Below are positions 34,437 to 43,861 of a DNA stretch of 64,000 nucleotides, one piece after another. Source of the stretch: Acidobacteriota bacterium (GTDB lineage Bacteria > Acidobacteriota > Blastocatellia > Pyrinomonadales > Pyrinomonadaceae); NCBI GenBank assembly GCA_016703965.1, contig JADJBB010000021.1, forward strand, positions 1,736,001 through 1,800,000. Reading direction: 5' to 3'. Position numbers and translations under genes: made by a program. The notes under the pieces are model-generated. The model was not told the origin of the DNA, ran no database searches, and worked only from the letters and a program-made list of their open reading frames with translations. Every line of letters begins with the position of its first letter. The first letter of the stretch is position 1.

Positions 34437-36944
34437 ATGAAAATTTGCCCTACATGCAACGAGGTATATAAGGACGACGACATTAATTTTTGTCTGGCGG
34501 ACGGTACCACTTTGCTTAAAAAGCGGGGAGCGAAGGCGGCGAAGCATTCGCACTGGAATGATGTGGTGGCGATCATTCTGGCAGCTGTCGCGGTGATGGT
34601 CTTGCTGTGTCTGATCACGAGCAGTGCGGATGACCGTTCGTGGATATCGACGGGCAGCGGGGCTCCGAAGCTGAAGAATTGGGTCGGCGTTGTCGGAGCA
34701 AATATTGCGGCGGTTTTGTTTAGCACGTTTGGCTGGACGGCGTATTTGATACCGGTTCTGATCGCAGTGATCGCCTGGCGGGTTTTTCAGTCTGATACCT
34801 TGATTCCGAGAGCGGCGAGAGTCGCCGGATATGTGTTTTTTGCGGTTTCGCTGTCGGGGTTGATCACATTATTTGGTGGTTACGGGGCAATCGTTGGGGA
34901 GGCGGCAGCTCAGGGAACCATGTATTTTATCGGTTCCGTCGGAACGGGCATTTTGCTGACCGCGATCTTTGTTAGTTCGATCCTGCTGATCACAAATTTC
35001 ACGCTCGCCGGTTTCCTTAGCCATTTTGACGTCGCCGGCGAAAACCTCAAGATCCGCATCGACGAATGGCGTGACAAACGCCGCGAAGCTCGCCACGACC
35101 AGATCGAGGAAGCCAAGTTGCGGGCTGACAAGCGAAAAGGCAGACGCGAACCTTTTCCCAAGAAAGCCGACGACGAAGAGCTTCCCGCGACCATTCCGGT
35201 CGGCAATATGGAATCGCTCGCGGCTGCGGCGGCCGTCGGTCGGGCCGAGCCGATGTTTGACGACGCTCCGTCGATCCCGACTATTGAAACTCGCGAAGAT
35301 CCATACGAAACGCAGAAGGTCGTCGAGCCGGAATTTGAAGAAATTCCTTTCGACATGCCGAAAAAACGGATCCGAGCGAAGGCGGCCGAGATCGAACAAA
35401 GCCCTGCTATCGAAAACGATGAAGCTCTGGACGAAGCGGTCAAAACCGCGGACGCTCAGGCTTACGCGGGATACCTGCTCCCTGACACGAACCTTTTGAC
35501 CGAGGCAAAAACGACGTTTACTCACAACGAAGCCGAACTTCGCGGGATCGGATCCTTGCTTGAGCAAAAGACGGCGGAGTTTAGCGTCCCTGGAAAAGTG
35601 GTCAATATTATGCCCGGGCCGGTGGTGACGACGTTCGAATTTAAGCCGGCGGCAGGTGTGAAATATTCACGGGTGACGAGCTTGGTCGACGATCTCTGCC
35701 TCGCTCTGAAAGCTCCTTCGATCCGTATCGATCGAATTCCGGGGAAAGCGTATGTCGGCATTGAGGTACCGAATCAGAAACGCGAGACGATCTATCTTCG
35801 CGAGGTGATCGAATCGGCGAAGTTCAAGGATTCCGGCTCGCTGGTCACGCTTGGGCTTGGAAAGACCATCGATGGTGCAAAATATGTTGCCGATCTCACA
35901 AAGATGCCGCATTTGCTGATTGCCGGTGCGACCGGTGCGGGTAAATCGGTCGGGATCAACACGCTGGTCATGTCGATCCTTTATAAGGCACGCCCCGATG
36001 AAGTTAAGTTCATCATGGTCGATCCCAAACAGGTCGAACTCGGGCTTTATGCCGATATTCCGCATCTGGCAACACCGATCATCACGGATCCGAAACGTGC
36101 CGCAACAGCACTTCGATGGGCCGTTGTTGAGATGGAAAAGCGGTACAAGGATCTCGCGAAGCAAAGCGTGCGAAATATCGCCGGCTTCAATGAAAAGATC
36201 GGCGGCTTCATTACCGAAGAACGCCTCGATGACAACGGTGATGCGTATCGCAAGCTGCCGTACATCGTCATCATCATCGACGAACTCGCCGACCTGATGA
36301 TGGTTAGCGGTAAAGAGGTCGAGGAATCGATCACGCGGCTTGCACAGATGGCTCGAGCGGTTGGGATTCACCTGATACTTGCAACGCAGCGGCCTTCGGT
36401 CGATGTTATTACCGGTATTATCAAGGCGAATATGCCGACTCGTATCGCATTTCGGGTCTCGTCAAAGGTCGATAGCCGAACGATCATCGACGGCAACGGT
36501 GCCGAAAGCTTGCTTGGACAGGGCGACATGCTGTTTTTGCCGCCGGGACAATCGAACGTCATTCGCGTCCATGGAGCGTTTGTCGATGAGGGCGAGATAA
36601 ACGATGTGGTTGAATTCGTGAAAGCCCAGGGCCGCCCGGAATACGACACGACCATCACCAAAACCGAAGAAGAACTCGACGACAGCGGCGACCTGCCCGG
36701 CCGCCGTGATCCGCTGTTCATGGACGCTCTCAAGTGTGTCGTCCAGGCTAAACGCGGCTCCACATCGTTATTGCAGCGGCATTTGAGGATCGGCTACGGC
36801 CGAGCCGCAGCTATCCTTGACGCCATGGTCCGCGAAGGCTACATCGGCGAAATGGACGGCTCCTCGCGTGCCCGGCCGGTTTTACCGAAGGCGTATGAGG
36901 ATCTGCAAGACGTCAACGAAGGTGCGTTGGGAGATGAGTATTAG
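34437..36944 (+). CDS. ftsK: DNA translocase FtsK/SpoIIIE
   Basis: The 835-residue protein begins with an unusual zinc-ribbon-like stretch (MKICPTCNEVYKDDDINFCL). About four membrane helices follow (residues 40-200), then a charged linker and the AAA+ motor: Walker A GATGAGKSV near residue 500, Walker B YIVIIIDELADLMM. A C-terminal winged-helix gamma domain (FMDALKCVVQAKRGSTSLLQ) reads polar DNA signals. It pumps DNA through the septum during division. The zinc-ribbon resembles motifs seen in many acidobacterial proteins. Confidence 0.93.
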   Translation: MKICPTCNEVYKDDDINFCLADGTTLLKKRGAKAAKHSHWNDVVAIILAAVAVMVLLCLITSSADDRSWISTGSGAPKLKNWVGVVGANIAAVLFSTFGWTAYLIPVLIAVIAWRVFQSDTLIPRAARVAGYVFFAVSLSGLITLFGGYGAIVGEAAAQGTMYFIGSVGTGILLTAIFVSSILLITNFTLAGFLSHFDVAGENLKIRIDEWRDKRREARHDQIEEAKLRADKRKGRREPFPKKADDEELPATIPVGNMESLAAAAAVGRAEPMFDDAPSIPTIETREDPYETQKVVEPEFEEIPFDMPKKRIRAKAAEIEQSPAIENDEALDEAVKTADAQAYAGYLLPDTNLLTEAKTTFTHNEAELRGIGSLLEQKTAEFSVPGKVVNIMPGPVVTTFEFKPAAGVKYSRVTSLVDDLCLALKAPSIRIDRIPGKAYVGIEVPNQKRETIYLREVIESAKFKDSGSLVTLGLGKTIDGAKYVADLTKMPHLLIAGATGAGKSVGINTLVMSILYKARPDEVKFIMVDPKQVELGLYADIPHLATPIITDPKRAATALRWAVVEMEKRYKDLAKQSVRNIAGFNEKIGGFITEERLDDNGDAYRKLPYIVIIIDELADLMMVSGKEVEESITRLAQMARAVGIHLILATQRPSVDVITGIIKANMPTRIAFRVSSKVDSRTIIDGNGAESLLGQGDMLFLPPGQSNVIRVHGAFVDEGEINDVVEFVKAQGRPEYDTTITKTEEELDDSGDLPGRRDPLFMDALKCVVQAKRGSTSLLQRHLRIGYGRAAAILDAMVREGYIGEMDGSSRARPVLPKAYEDLQDVNEGALGDEY

Positions 36945-36965
36945 TCTCCGTCGTTTTTGTTCGTC

Positions 36966-37030
36966 AGTGGATAGTGGTTAGTGACAAGTGGATAGTCACT
37001 GCTCACTTATCACTAACCACTATCCACTGA
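36966..37030. repeat. Perfect 20-bp inverted repeat after ftsK
   Basis: CAGTGGATAGTGGTTAGTGA (36966-36985) and TCACTAACCACTATCCACTG (37011-37030) are exact complements around a 25-base loop. It belongs to a palindromic repeat family and lies between ftsK and the comEA-like gene. Confidence 0.8.
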
Positions 37031-37041
37031 ATATTTAGGAA

Positions 37042-37335
37042 ATGTGCCGAATTATCCTGCTCGTTGCGATCACGTCATGTTTTTTGCTATCGTGCTCGCG
37101 TCGTATTGAACACATTTCTAGTGAGATCGCCAACAGTTCTAACGGACTGAACATAAACACTGCAACCGTCGATGAACTCGAAAAACTGCCGCACATCGGC
37201 CGTAAGACGGCGGAGTCGATCGTTGAGTTTCGGACGGCAAACGGCCCGTTTCGACGCGTTGAGCATCTTATGCAGATACGCGGGATCAGCGAAGAGCGGT
37301 TTGTCGAACTTCGTCCATTAATTAAAACCGAATAA
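37042..37335 (+). CDS. ComEA-like helix-hairpin-helix protein
   Basis: The 97-residue protein has a lipoprotein or anchor signal (IILLVAITSCFLLSC) and a ComEA-type HhH DNA-binding domain: LNINTATVDELEKLPHIGRK and RRVEHLMQIRGISEERFVEL. ComEA binds incoming DNA outside the inner membrane. It is followed nine bases later by comEC, forming the minimal DNA-uptake pair. Confidence 0.88.
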   Translation: MCRIILLVAITSCFLLSCSRRIEHISSEIANSSNGLNINTATVDELEKLPHIGRKTAESIVEFRTANGPFRRVEHLMQIRGISEERFVELRPLIKTE

Positions 37336-37344
37336 CATTTAACG

Positions 37345-40026
37345 ATGCCCGAAGATCGTCGGCCTCCCAACTTCAACCGCAATCCGATGCTCTGGCTTGG
37401 AATGGCGTTTGCGTTGGGGATTTTGGCGGCGAATGTTGTGAATGCCGATCTACGGATCGTTGCGATTGTGGCTTTGACATTCACAGTATCCGCGTTCCTC
37501 CTTCGTTCGAAATCCGTTGCCACTAGCATTATCCTGGCTGCCTTCGGACTTGCCGGTTTCGCTTCGGCCGTCGCAGAAAAGCGAAGCGTTTCACCCGATC
37601 GGCTTAAGATCCTGTTCGACAACGGCACGCTAATTTCCGGCGAACCTGTCGAGGTCGAGGGCGTGCTGCTTGGACGGCCTGAGGCTTCCGTAGAAGGTGC
37701 TCTGCTAAACCTAGCCGTCGATCAAATCAAGCAACGAAGTACCGAACGAAAAGCTAGCGGTAAAGTTCGTCTTTACGTCCAGATTGACGATCTCAAATCT
37801 CAAATTTCGAATCTCAAATACGGCTCCCGTCTTCGCATCGCTACCAAACTCGAACGCGACAACGAATATCTCAACCCCGGGGTGATCCCAAGACGCGAGA
37901 TACTTGACCGCCTCGGCGTCGATGCGACGGGGGCGGTGAAGAGCCCTTTGCTTATCGAAAAGATCGCTGACGAGAGCGTTTTCCTGCCGCTAGCTTGGGT
38001 TTATGATCAGCGGGCGAGGGTTATCGAAAGCTTTCAGCGGAACCTTAGCGGACCGGCTGCTGGTGTGATGATAGCGAGTTTGTTGGGGAACAAACAGTTT
38101 TTGGATAAGGGAACGGCTGACTTTTTTCGAGATGGCGGGACGTTTCATATCCTTGTGATCTCGGGCCTTCATATCACTTTTATTGGCGGTCTGCTGCTGT
38201 TATTTCTACGAAAGCTTACGCGGAATCGCTGGCTTCAATTCGGAGTGACGACAACGGTTTTGTGGGCATACACGCTCGCGGTCGGAGCCGATGTTCCGGT
38301 CGTTCGTGCGGCTTTAATGTTTACGGTGATGCTGTTTTCCTACTGCATTTACCGGCGGTCGGGGCTGCTGAATTCGCTCGGATCTTGCGGACTGATTTTG
38401 CTTGTCTGGCGGCCGTCGGAATTGTTCGATCCTTCGTTTCAACTCACATTCGTCAGCGTTGCGGCGATCGTCGCTGTAGCGTATCCGCTGATCGAGGTGT
38501 TGCGAAACATCGGTGGCTGGATGCCCACGAGAGAGCGGCCGTTCCCGCCGAATGTTCCTGCTTGGCTCAAGCGTTTTTGCGAGACAATCTACTGGAGCGA
38601 GGATCGTTGGAAGTTCGAATCGAAGCGGCAGATCTGGACCGCTAATATATTCAAATCTCCGATGTTCGAGTCAAAGATCAGGCACGGCGTTCAATTTGTC
38701 TTGCAGTATATCTTTGAGGGAATTCTCGTCTCGCTTGTCGTGCAAATCTGCATGCTGCCGCTGTCAGTGGTGTATTTTCATCGCGTTTCGTTGATCTCGG
38801 TGGTGCTGAATTTGTGGGTCGGCATCTTCATCGCACTTGAGAGTTTTGCGGCGGTGCTTGGGGTTGTGGCGGGGCAATTTAGCGAGTTACTTGCAGGGGG
38901 AATATTCGCGTTTGCCGAGCTTTTTAACTGGCTGATGCTTTTCCTGCCGCGGCTGTTTTCAGATAATAGTTGGCTGAGCTTTCGGCTTCCGGCGTATTCA
39001 GGAAATGGCCGATTCGTTTACCTTCTTTTCTTTTTGCCGGTTTCGATCCTCGCTTTCGCATTGAGCAAATGGCGGCCGTTCGATCTCAAACATGAGGGAG
39101 CGATCCTCAGCCAAAAAGTGCTTATTCCGACTGCCGCGTCCGTAGCGATACTTGTCCTATTGATCGTATTCCATCCTTTCAGTGCTCCACGCCCGGACGG
39201 GCGGCTGCACGTTGATTTTCTCGATGTTGGCCAAGGCGATTCAGCACTGGTCACTTTTCCCGACGGCCGTACAATGCTGGTCGATGGCGGCGGGAAACAG
39301 AAATATAAAAGGGCAGATGAAGAAGCCGAAGCGTTCATTCCCGATGCACGCGGCATCGGGGAAGCGGTCGTTTCCGAGTTTCTTTGGCATCGGGGATATT
39401 CGCGGATCGACCATATTCTGGCGACGCATGCGGATGCGGATCATATACAGGGATTGACCGAGATTGCCAAGAATTTCAGCGTTGATTCGGCGGTCTTTGG
39501 CCGCGTGGTGCCCACCGATCCCGATCTCGCCGAATTGAGCGAGGTATTGCACCGACGCGGAATTCCGGCAGAGACAATCGCTCGCGGCGATGTGATGCAG
39601 ATGGGCGACGTGAGAGTTGAGGTACTCTATCCTCAGTCCGCTTACGATACGAATACACTCTCAGAGAATAACAATTCCGTTGTGCTCCGGATCGTTTGCG
39701 GCAAACGAGCGTTCCTGCTCACAGGCGATATCGAACGCGAAGCCGAGACGCAGATGCTTGCCGGAGAAACCACGCTTGCTTCCGACGTCATAAAAATCCC
39801 GCACCACGGAAGCCGGACATCCTCAACGGTCGACTTTGTAAACGCCGTCGCGGCTAAATACGCGGTTATTTCGGTTGGCCGTTCGTCGCCATTTGGGCAT
39901 CCGCACGCAGAAGTTGTCGATAGATGGAAAGCCGCGGGTGCGAAAGTAACGACAACCGGCGAACGCGGATTGGTCTCGGTTTCGACAGATGGCACTGAGA
40001 TCGAGGTCAAAACATTCCTTCCTTGA
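37345..40026 (+). CDS. comEC: ComEC/Rec2 DNA-uptake channel protein
   Basis: The 893-residue protein combines an N-terminal soluble region (about 1-200), a central competence domain of many membrane spans (TFHILVISGLHITFIGGLLL) and a C-terminal metallo-beta-lactamase-like domain. The last has HVDFLDVGQGDSALV, LATHADADHIQGL and IPHHGSRTSST. It moves single-stranded DNA across the inner membrane. Together with ComEA it implies natural competence, though no pilus genes are in the window. Confidence 0.93.
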   Translation: MPEDRRPPNFNRNPMLWLGMAFALGILAANVVNADLRIVAIVALTFTVSAFLLRSKSVATSIILAAFGLAGFASAVAEKRSVSPDRLKILFDNGTLISGEPVEVEGVLLGRPEASVEGALLNLAVDQIKQRSTERKASGKVRLYVQIDDLKSQISNLKYGSRLRIATKLERDNEYLNPGVIPRREILDRLGVDATGAVKSPLLIEKIADESVFLPLAWVYDQRARVIESFQRNLSGPAAGVMIASLLGNKQFLDKGTADFFRDGGTFHILVISGLHITFIGGLLLLFLRKLTRNRWLQFGVTTTVLWAYTLAVGADVPVVRAALMFTVMLFSYCIYRRSGLLNSLGSCGLILLVWRPSELFDPSFQLTFVSVAAIVAVAYPLIEVLRNIGGWMPTRERPFPPNVPAWLKRFCETIYWSEDRWKFESKRQIWTANIFKSPMFESKIRHGVQFVLQYIFEGILVSLVVQICMLPLSVVYFHRVSLISVVLNLWVGIFIALESFAAVLGVVAGQFSELLAGGIFAFAELFNWLMLFLPRLFSDNSWLSFRLPAYSGNGRFVYLLFFLPVSILAFALSKWRPFDLKHEGAILSQKVLIPTAASVAILVLLIVFHPFSAPRPDGRLHVDFLDVGQGDSALVTFPDGRTMLVDGGGKQKYKRADEEAEAFIPDARGIGEAVVSEFLWHRGYSRIDHILATHADADHIQGLTEIAKNFSVDSAVFGRVVPTDPDLAELSEVLHRRGIPAETIARGDVMQMGDVRVEVLYPQSAYDTNTLSENNNSVVLRIVCGKRAFLLTGDIEREAETQMLAGETTLASDVIKIPHHGSRTSSTVDFVNAVAAKYAVISVGRSSPFGHPHAEVVDRWKAAGAKVTTTGERGLVSVSTDGTEIEVKTFLP

Positions 40027-40040
40027 GCCCCAGTGAAACA

Positions 40041-40066
40041 AGGCCGAAGCGAATACTCCGGCCTTT
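40041..40066. terminator. Terminator between comEC and the convergent lipoprotein gene
   Basis: AGGCCGAAG (40041-40049) pairs with CTCCGGCCT (40056-40064) with one mismatch, followed by TTCTCC. It serves comEC and may act weakly on the other strand. Confidence 0.6.
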
Positions 40067-40088
40067 CTCCACTAAACGTTTATTTTGG

Positions 40089-41033
40089 CTATTGAGAGAT
40101 GCCCATGCCGAAATTGGGTTTCCATGCTTCACCTTCTTTCGAGTAAACGGCCATGTACCACTCGGTCGGGACGGGCTGGCCTTCGCATTTGCCATCGGCA
40201 CCGCCCTTGTAGGTGAGCAGGGTCACGTCCTTCGCGATCGAGACAGACATTGCGTCGGTGAGCGATACGCTCTTGATCTCGCATTTGTTGTCGGTCGACC
40301 AATTCTTGATCACGGTGGCACGGTCGCCGAGGCCCTCGCCGCTGACAAATGCAAAGTCCTTGGCAAGGATCGCCTCGAGAGCAGAGATGTCTTTTGCTTT
40401 CCACGCTTCCCAGACCTTCCTTTCGATCGCGAGCACCGCTTCGGTCGCCGCGTCAGGCTTAGCCTCTTCCTTCTTGGCATCGTCCTTCTTGGCGGCGGCC
40501 TTCGGCGGAGCCTTTGGGTCTATGGCCGGAGTTTCGGCGTAGAATGCTGCTTTCCACTTGTCGCCTTCGCGAACGTAGATGCTCGACGAGTGGACGTTGG
40601 CAGGGTTTTTCTTGCCGTCGCAGGTTGCGTCCTGAGCACCCTTAAACGTCAGGATAGCGACGTCGGATCCGACCATCTGCATTTTTTCGTCAGATAGCGA
40701 GTAGCTTTTGACCTCACATTTCTGCTCGGTGTACGACTTGACCGATGCGGCCTTGTCCATGCGGCCGCTCGTGCCTAGGCCGACGTATTTGTCCGACGCG
40801 TTCTCGACGGTCCATTTGGCGTCGCGATTCTTCCAGGCTTCCCAACCGCCTTTTTCGAGCGTCATCAGTGCCTCCTTGGTCGGGGCCGCAGCGACAGGCT
40901 TGGCGGTCGCATTGGCGTTGGCATTGGATGCGTTAGCGTTGTTGGCGGCCGGTTTGTTATCGGCCGGTGCACCGCAGGCGGCAAATAGGGCCGCGGCGGC
41001 CAGTGTCATGGTCATCAGTGTGATGCGTTTCAT
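40089..41033 (-). CDS. Lipoprotein with two SnoaL/DUF4440-like (NTF2-fold) domains
   Basis: The 314-residue protein has a lipoprotein signal (TLAAAALFAACGAPAD), an Asn/Ala linker and two similar domains. One starts LEKGGWEAWKNRDAKWTVEN and the other IERKVWEAWKAKDISALEAI; both end in a strand pattern (AILTFKG / TLLTYKG) and an YVREGDKWKAAF or YSKEGEAWKPNF motif. The NTF2-like fold is typical of DUF4440. It is anchored in the envelope; ligand unknown. It is one of three neighbouring paralogs on this strand. A ribosome binding site (GGAGAAAAAT) precedes the ATG. Confidence 0.75.
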   Translation of the reverse strand: MKRITLMTMTLAAAALFAACGAPADNKPAANNANASNANANATAKPVAAAPTKEALMTLEKGGWEAWKNRDAKWTVENASDKYVGLGTSGRMDKAASVKSYTEQKCEVKSYSLSDEKMQMVGSDVAILTFKGAQDATCDGKKNPANVHSSSIYVREGDKWKAAFYAETPAIDPKAPPKAAAKKDDAKKEEAKPDAATEAVLAIERKVWEAWKAKDISALEAILAKDFAFVSGEGLGDRATVIKNWSTDNKCEIKSVSLTDAMSVSIAKDVTLLTYKGGADGKCEGQPVPTEWYMAVYSKEGEAWKPNFGMGISQ

Positions 41034-41226
41034 ATTTTTCTCCGTAAGATCGTGGCAAAAACCTACCAGGTAGCCGACGTGATGTCGGAACGCCTGTAGG
41101 CGAGTAACCGCTGCTGAGATCCGAATTGTGCTAGATCAAAATAACTATACACGGAAAGTGATAAAGCAAACGGCAAGTTTGAAGTTTATTTCCCTTATTG
41201 CACGGACCCTGAACGTGACCGGGCTC

Positions 41227-41257
41227 AAAAAAAGGGAACCGGGCCCAGCCGGTTCCC
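41227..41257 (-). terminator. Strong intrinsic terminator after the second lipoprotein paralog
   Basis: On the minus strand, GGGAACCGG-CTGGGC-CCGGTTCCC is followed by seven T. The hairpin lies 22 bases after the stop of the gene ending at 41280 and ends its transcription, separating it from the paralog at 40089-41033. Confidence 0.92.
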
Positions 41258-41279
41258 ATGCAAAAACAAGTGCTTCGTT

Positions 41280-42287
41280 CTACATAGCAGGCGTTTCGAA
41301 CATGAAGGCCAGTTTCCATGCCTCGCCCTCTTTCACATAAACGGCGGCCTGATAGAGAGGGCCGTTCTTACGGCCGTCGCAGGTGCCGTCTGATGTACCT
41401 TTCAGAGTTAGGATCTCGACCGTTGGCGAAATTGCTGAGGCAATACCGTCGGAAACGCCGACCTTGGTAACGCCTTCGCATTTCATCGTTTCGGTCCAGT
41501 GTTTGATGACGTTGGCTTTGCCGCTCATCCATGTTCCCGCCGGGTCGACGATCGCCATGTTGCCGGCAAGGACCTCTTCGAATTTCTTAGCATCCTTTGC
41601 CTTAAATGCTTCCCAACCCGAAGTGTGGAGCTTGACGAGGGCATCTGTATTCGCACTCGGAGCGGCGGCGGCAGGTTTTGCGGGCTCGTCCTTTTTGGCT
41701 TCTGCCTTCTTCGGCTCTTCCTTTTTAGCTTCGGCTTTGGCTGGCGGCGGAGGCGGTAATTTTGGGTCGATGATCAGCGTTTCGCCGTGGAATGCACCCT
41801 TCCATTTCTCGCCATCGCGGACGTAAATGCTTGTGGCACGGACCGGGCTTGGCAGTTTCATAGCCTTTCCGTCAGGTCCGGTGCACGAGCCGTCGAATGT
41901 GCCTTTGTAGCTCATAACGTAGGTGTCGGCGTTGATCATCGACATCTGCGGGTCTTCGAGATTCCACGTTTTGACGTCGCATTTGAACGATCCGATCTCC
42001 CCGAGCATCTCGCCACGGCTCGATCGCCGGCCTTGCTCAAACGAGACGAACTTGTCGGAAAGAAAGCCCTCGAAGAAGGCCTTATCGCCCTTGATCCAGG
42101 CTTCGCTGGCCTGCTTGTCCATTGCAAAGAGAGCGTCGGCAGTCGGTGCGGCAGCGACCGGCTTGGCGGTATTTGCGTTCGAAGCGTTGGCGTTATTCGC
42201 CGGAGCGTTGTTGGCAGCCGGTGCTCCGCAAGCGGTCAGCATTGCGGCGGCAGCCAAGGTTAAAGTGATCAAACTCTTACGGTTCAT
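41280..42287 (-). CDS. Lipoprotein with two SnoaL/DUF4440-like domains (paralog 2)
   Basis: The ATG at 42287 follows GGAGAAGATAT. The 335-residue protein has a lipobox (AAAAMLTACGAP), an Asn/Ala-rich linker and two NTF2-like domains (DALFAMDKQASEAWIKGDKA; ALVKLHTSGWEAFKAKDAKK) joined by a charged Lys/Glu/Ala linker (KAEAKKEEPKKAEAKKDE). It resembles the neighbours at 40089 and 42700 in order and motifs. The 410-base gap to the next paralog upstream holds only palindromic repeats. Confidence 0.75.
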   Translation of the reverse strand: MNRKSLITLTLAAAAMLTACGAPAANNAPANNANASNANTAKPVAAAPTADALFAMDKQASEAWIKGDKAFFEGFLSDKFVSFEQGRRSSRGEMLGEIGSFKCDVKTWNLEDPQMSMINADTYVMSYKGTFDGSCTGPDGKAMKLPSPVRATSIYVRDGEKWKGAFHGETLIIDPKLPPPPPAKAEAKKEEPKKAEAKKDEPAKPAAAAPSANTDALVKLHTSGWEAFKAKDAKKFEEVLAGNMAIVDPAGTWMSGKANVIKHWTETMKCEGVTKVGVSDGIASAISPTVEILTLKGTSDGTCDGRKNGPLYQAAVYVKEGEAWKLAFMFETPAM

Positions 42288-42600
42288 ATATCTTCTCCAT
42301 CGGAAAGTGTAAATAGCTGAAAACGTCAACCGTTCCCGCGTGACGGAACAAATTGACCCAACCCCTTTTATAGTCACGTTTTTGCTAATCAGCTTATATG
42401 AATATAAGAATTTGTCAAGATATTTCGCGTAGCGGTGGTTTTTGGCGTCCGGCTGCGATCTCTGCGTCTTATCTCAGCGGGCTCTGCGAGGAATATACCT
42501 GATTTTACCTAAGCCATTGTCCACGCAGAGTTCGCAAAGTTTGACGCCGAGGCCGCCGAGGTGAGGATCCATTATGAATTAATTTCAGAGTGACCCGCTA

Positions 42601-42693
42601 CCCGCGTGTAAACAAGGGCGATTCGCGAAGTTGGGCCGAGAAAAGACTTTGTAAGACCGAGTTAAAGGGATCGCCCTTACTCACGTGCGGGCT
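42601..42693. repeat. REP-like palindromic element
   Basis: ACCCGCGTGTAAACAAGGGCG (42601-42621, quoted in part) pairs with the segment ending GGGCT near 42693, both containing AAGGGCGAT and its complement. It shares its core with the element at 609-675. The rest of the 42288-42699 gap contains another weak dyad with CTCTGCG boxes and no ORF. Confidence 0.6.
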
Positions 42694-42699
42694 CGTGTT

Positions 42700-43632
42700 T
42701 TATGACGCGGGTGTCTCAAAGACATAGGCGACCTTCCATTCGCCTGCTTCTTTTTGAAAGATCGACGTGCCCCACAGGCTGCCGAGCGGTTTGCCATCGC
42801 ATTTGCCGGCGGCGGTGCCCTTGTAGGTGAGAATAGCGACGGTTCGTGAGAGCATCGTGGCAGCGGCATCGGACGGAACGGCGGCCTTGATGTCGCATTT
42901 GGGTAGCAGCCACGCATCGAGCACGGCGTTCTTGCCGATAGTGACGGTGCCGGTGACGTCGACGAGCGTCAGGTCTTCGGTAACTATCGGTTCCAGGGCG
43001 GCACGGTCGCGTGCTTTCCACGCATCCCAGCCCTTTTTCTCGATGGCGAGCAGTTCTGCTGCTGACTTATCGTCCGTTCGAGGCTCGCTCGCCTTAACTG
43101 GAGCTTTTTTCGGAGCTGCGGATTTCGGAGCCTTCGGATCAAGTACCGGAACTTCGTTGTGATACGCCGCCTTCCATGTATCGGCATAGCGGACGTATAG
43201 CGTTGTGGAGATGACGGGGCTAGGTATCTGTTGCCCGCCGCATTTGCCGTCGACCGCAACTTTGGTGGTCAAAACGATGGCATCGGTGCCGATCGGGGTC
43301 ATTTTTTCGTCGGAGAGCGTATAGCTCGTGACCTCGCATTTGGTTTCGGTGATCTGCTTGATCTCGCCGGCCTTGTCATAGCGAACGCCGCCGGTGTAAG
43401 AGACGAACTTGCTGTCAAGATATTCGTCCCAGAATGCCGCATCGTTATTCTTCCACGCCTCGAACGCCTTTGTTTCCAGCCCGACGAGCAAACCCCTGGT
43501 CGGAGCCGCCGCTACAGCCTTCTCTATCTTATTGGCCATCTCAGCGTTGGAATTGACGTTCGCCGAATCACCGCAGCCGGCAAACAAACCAACCGCCGCC
43601 GTAAACATAACAAATGCAAGTGTTTTCATCAT
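42700..43632 (-). CDS. Lipoprotein with two SnoaL/DUF4440-like domains (paralog 3)
   Basis: GGAGACTTGTG precedes ATG codons at 43632 and 43629. The 310-residue protein has a lipobox (AAVGLFAGCGDS) and two NTF2-like domains (LETKAFEAWKNNDAAFWDEY; IEKKGWDAWKARDRAALEPI) with a Lys/Ala linker between. It is the most diverged of the three paralogs. The frame extends upstream to 43734, but that part lacks a signal peptide. Confidence 0.75.
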   Translation of the reverse strand: MMKTLAFVMFTAAVGLFAGCGDSANVNSNAEMANKIEKAVAAAPTRGLLVGLETKAFEAWKNNDAAFWDEYLDSKFVSYTGGVRYDKAGEIKQITETKCEVTSYTLSDEKMTPIGTDAIVLTTKVAVDGKCGGQQIPSPVISTTLYVRYADTWKAAYHNEVPVLDPKAPKSAAPKKAPVKASEPRTDDKSAAELLAIEKKGWDAWKARDRAALEPIVTEDLTLVDVTGTVTIGKNAVLDAWLLPKCDIKAAVPSDAAATMLSRTVAILTYKGTAAGKCDGKPLGSLWGTSIFQKEAGEWKVAYVFETPAS

Positions 43633-43861
43633 CACAAGTCTCCACGCACCAAAAAGCACAAAAGCCCGAGGGCTTTTCATACAAAAACCTGTCGAGCGTT
43701 CCCCAGTCGTCCTAATTGGGTGTAGTTTAAACACTTATACAACATATTGCAAGGAAAAAGTTTCTACGTGATCTTGGAATTAACGAGCGAGCAAGCAAAA
43801 GCTTGATTGTGAACCCCAAGTGGAGTATGCTCACGGAAATTTCCCATTCTGGCAGGTTCAA

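Noticed and set aside
41128..41340. 70-codon plus-strand ORF between the lipoprotein genes
   Set aside because: It runs through the minus-strand terminator and has no protein-like features.
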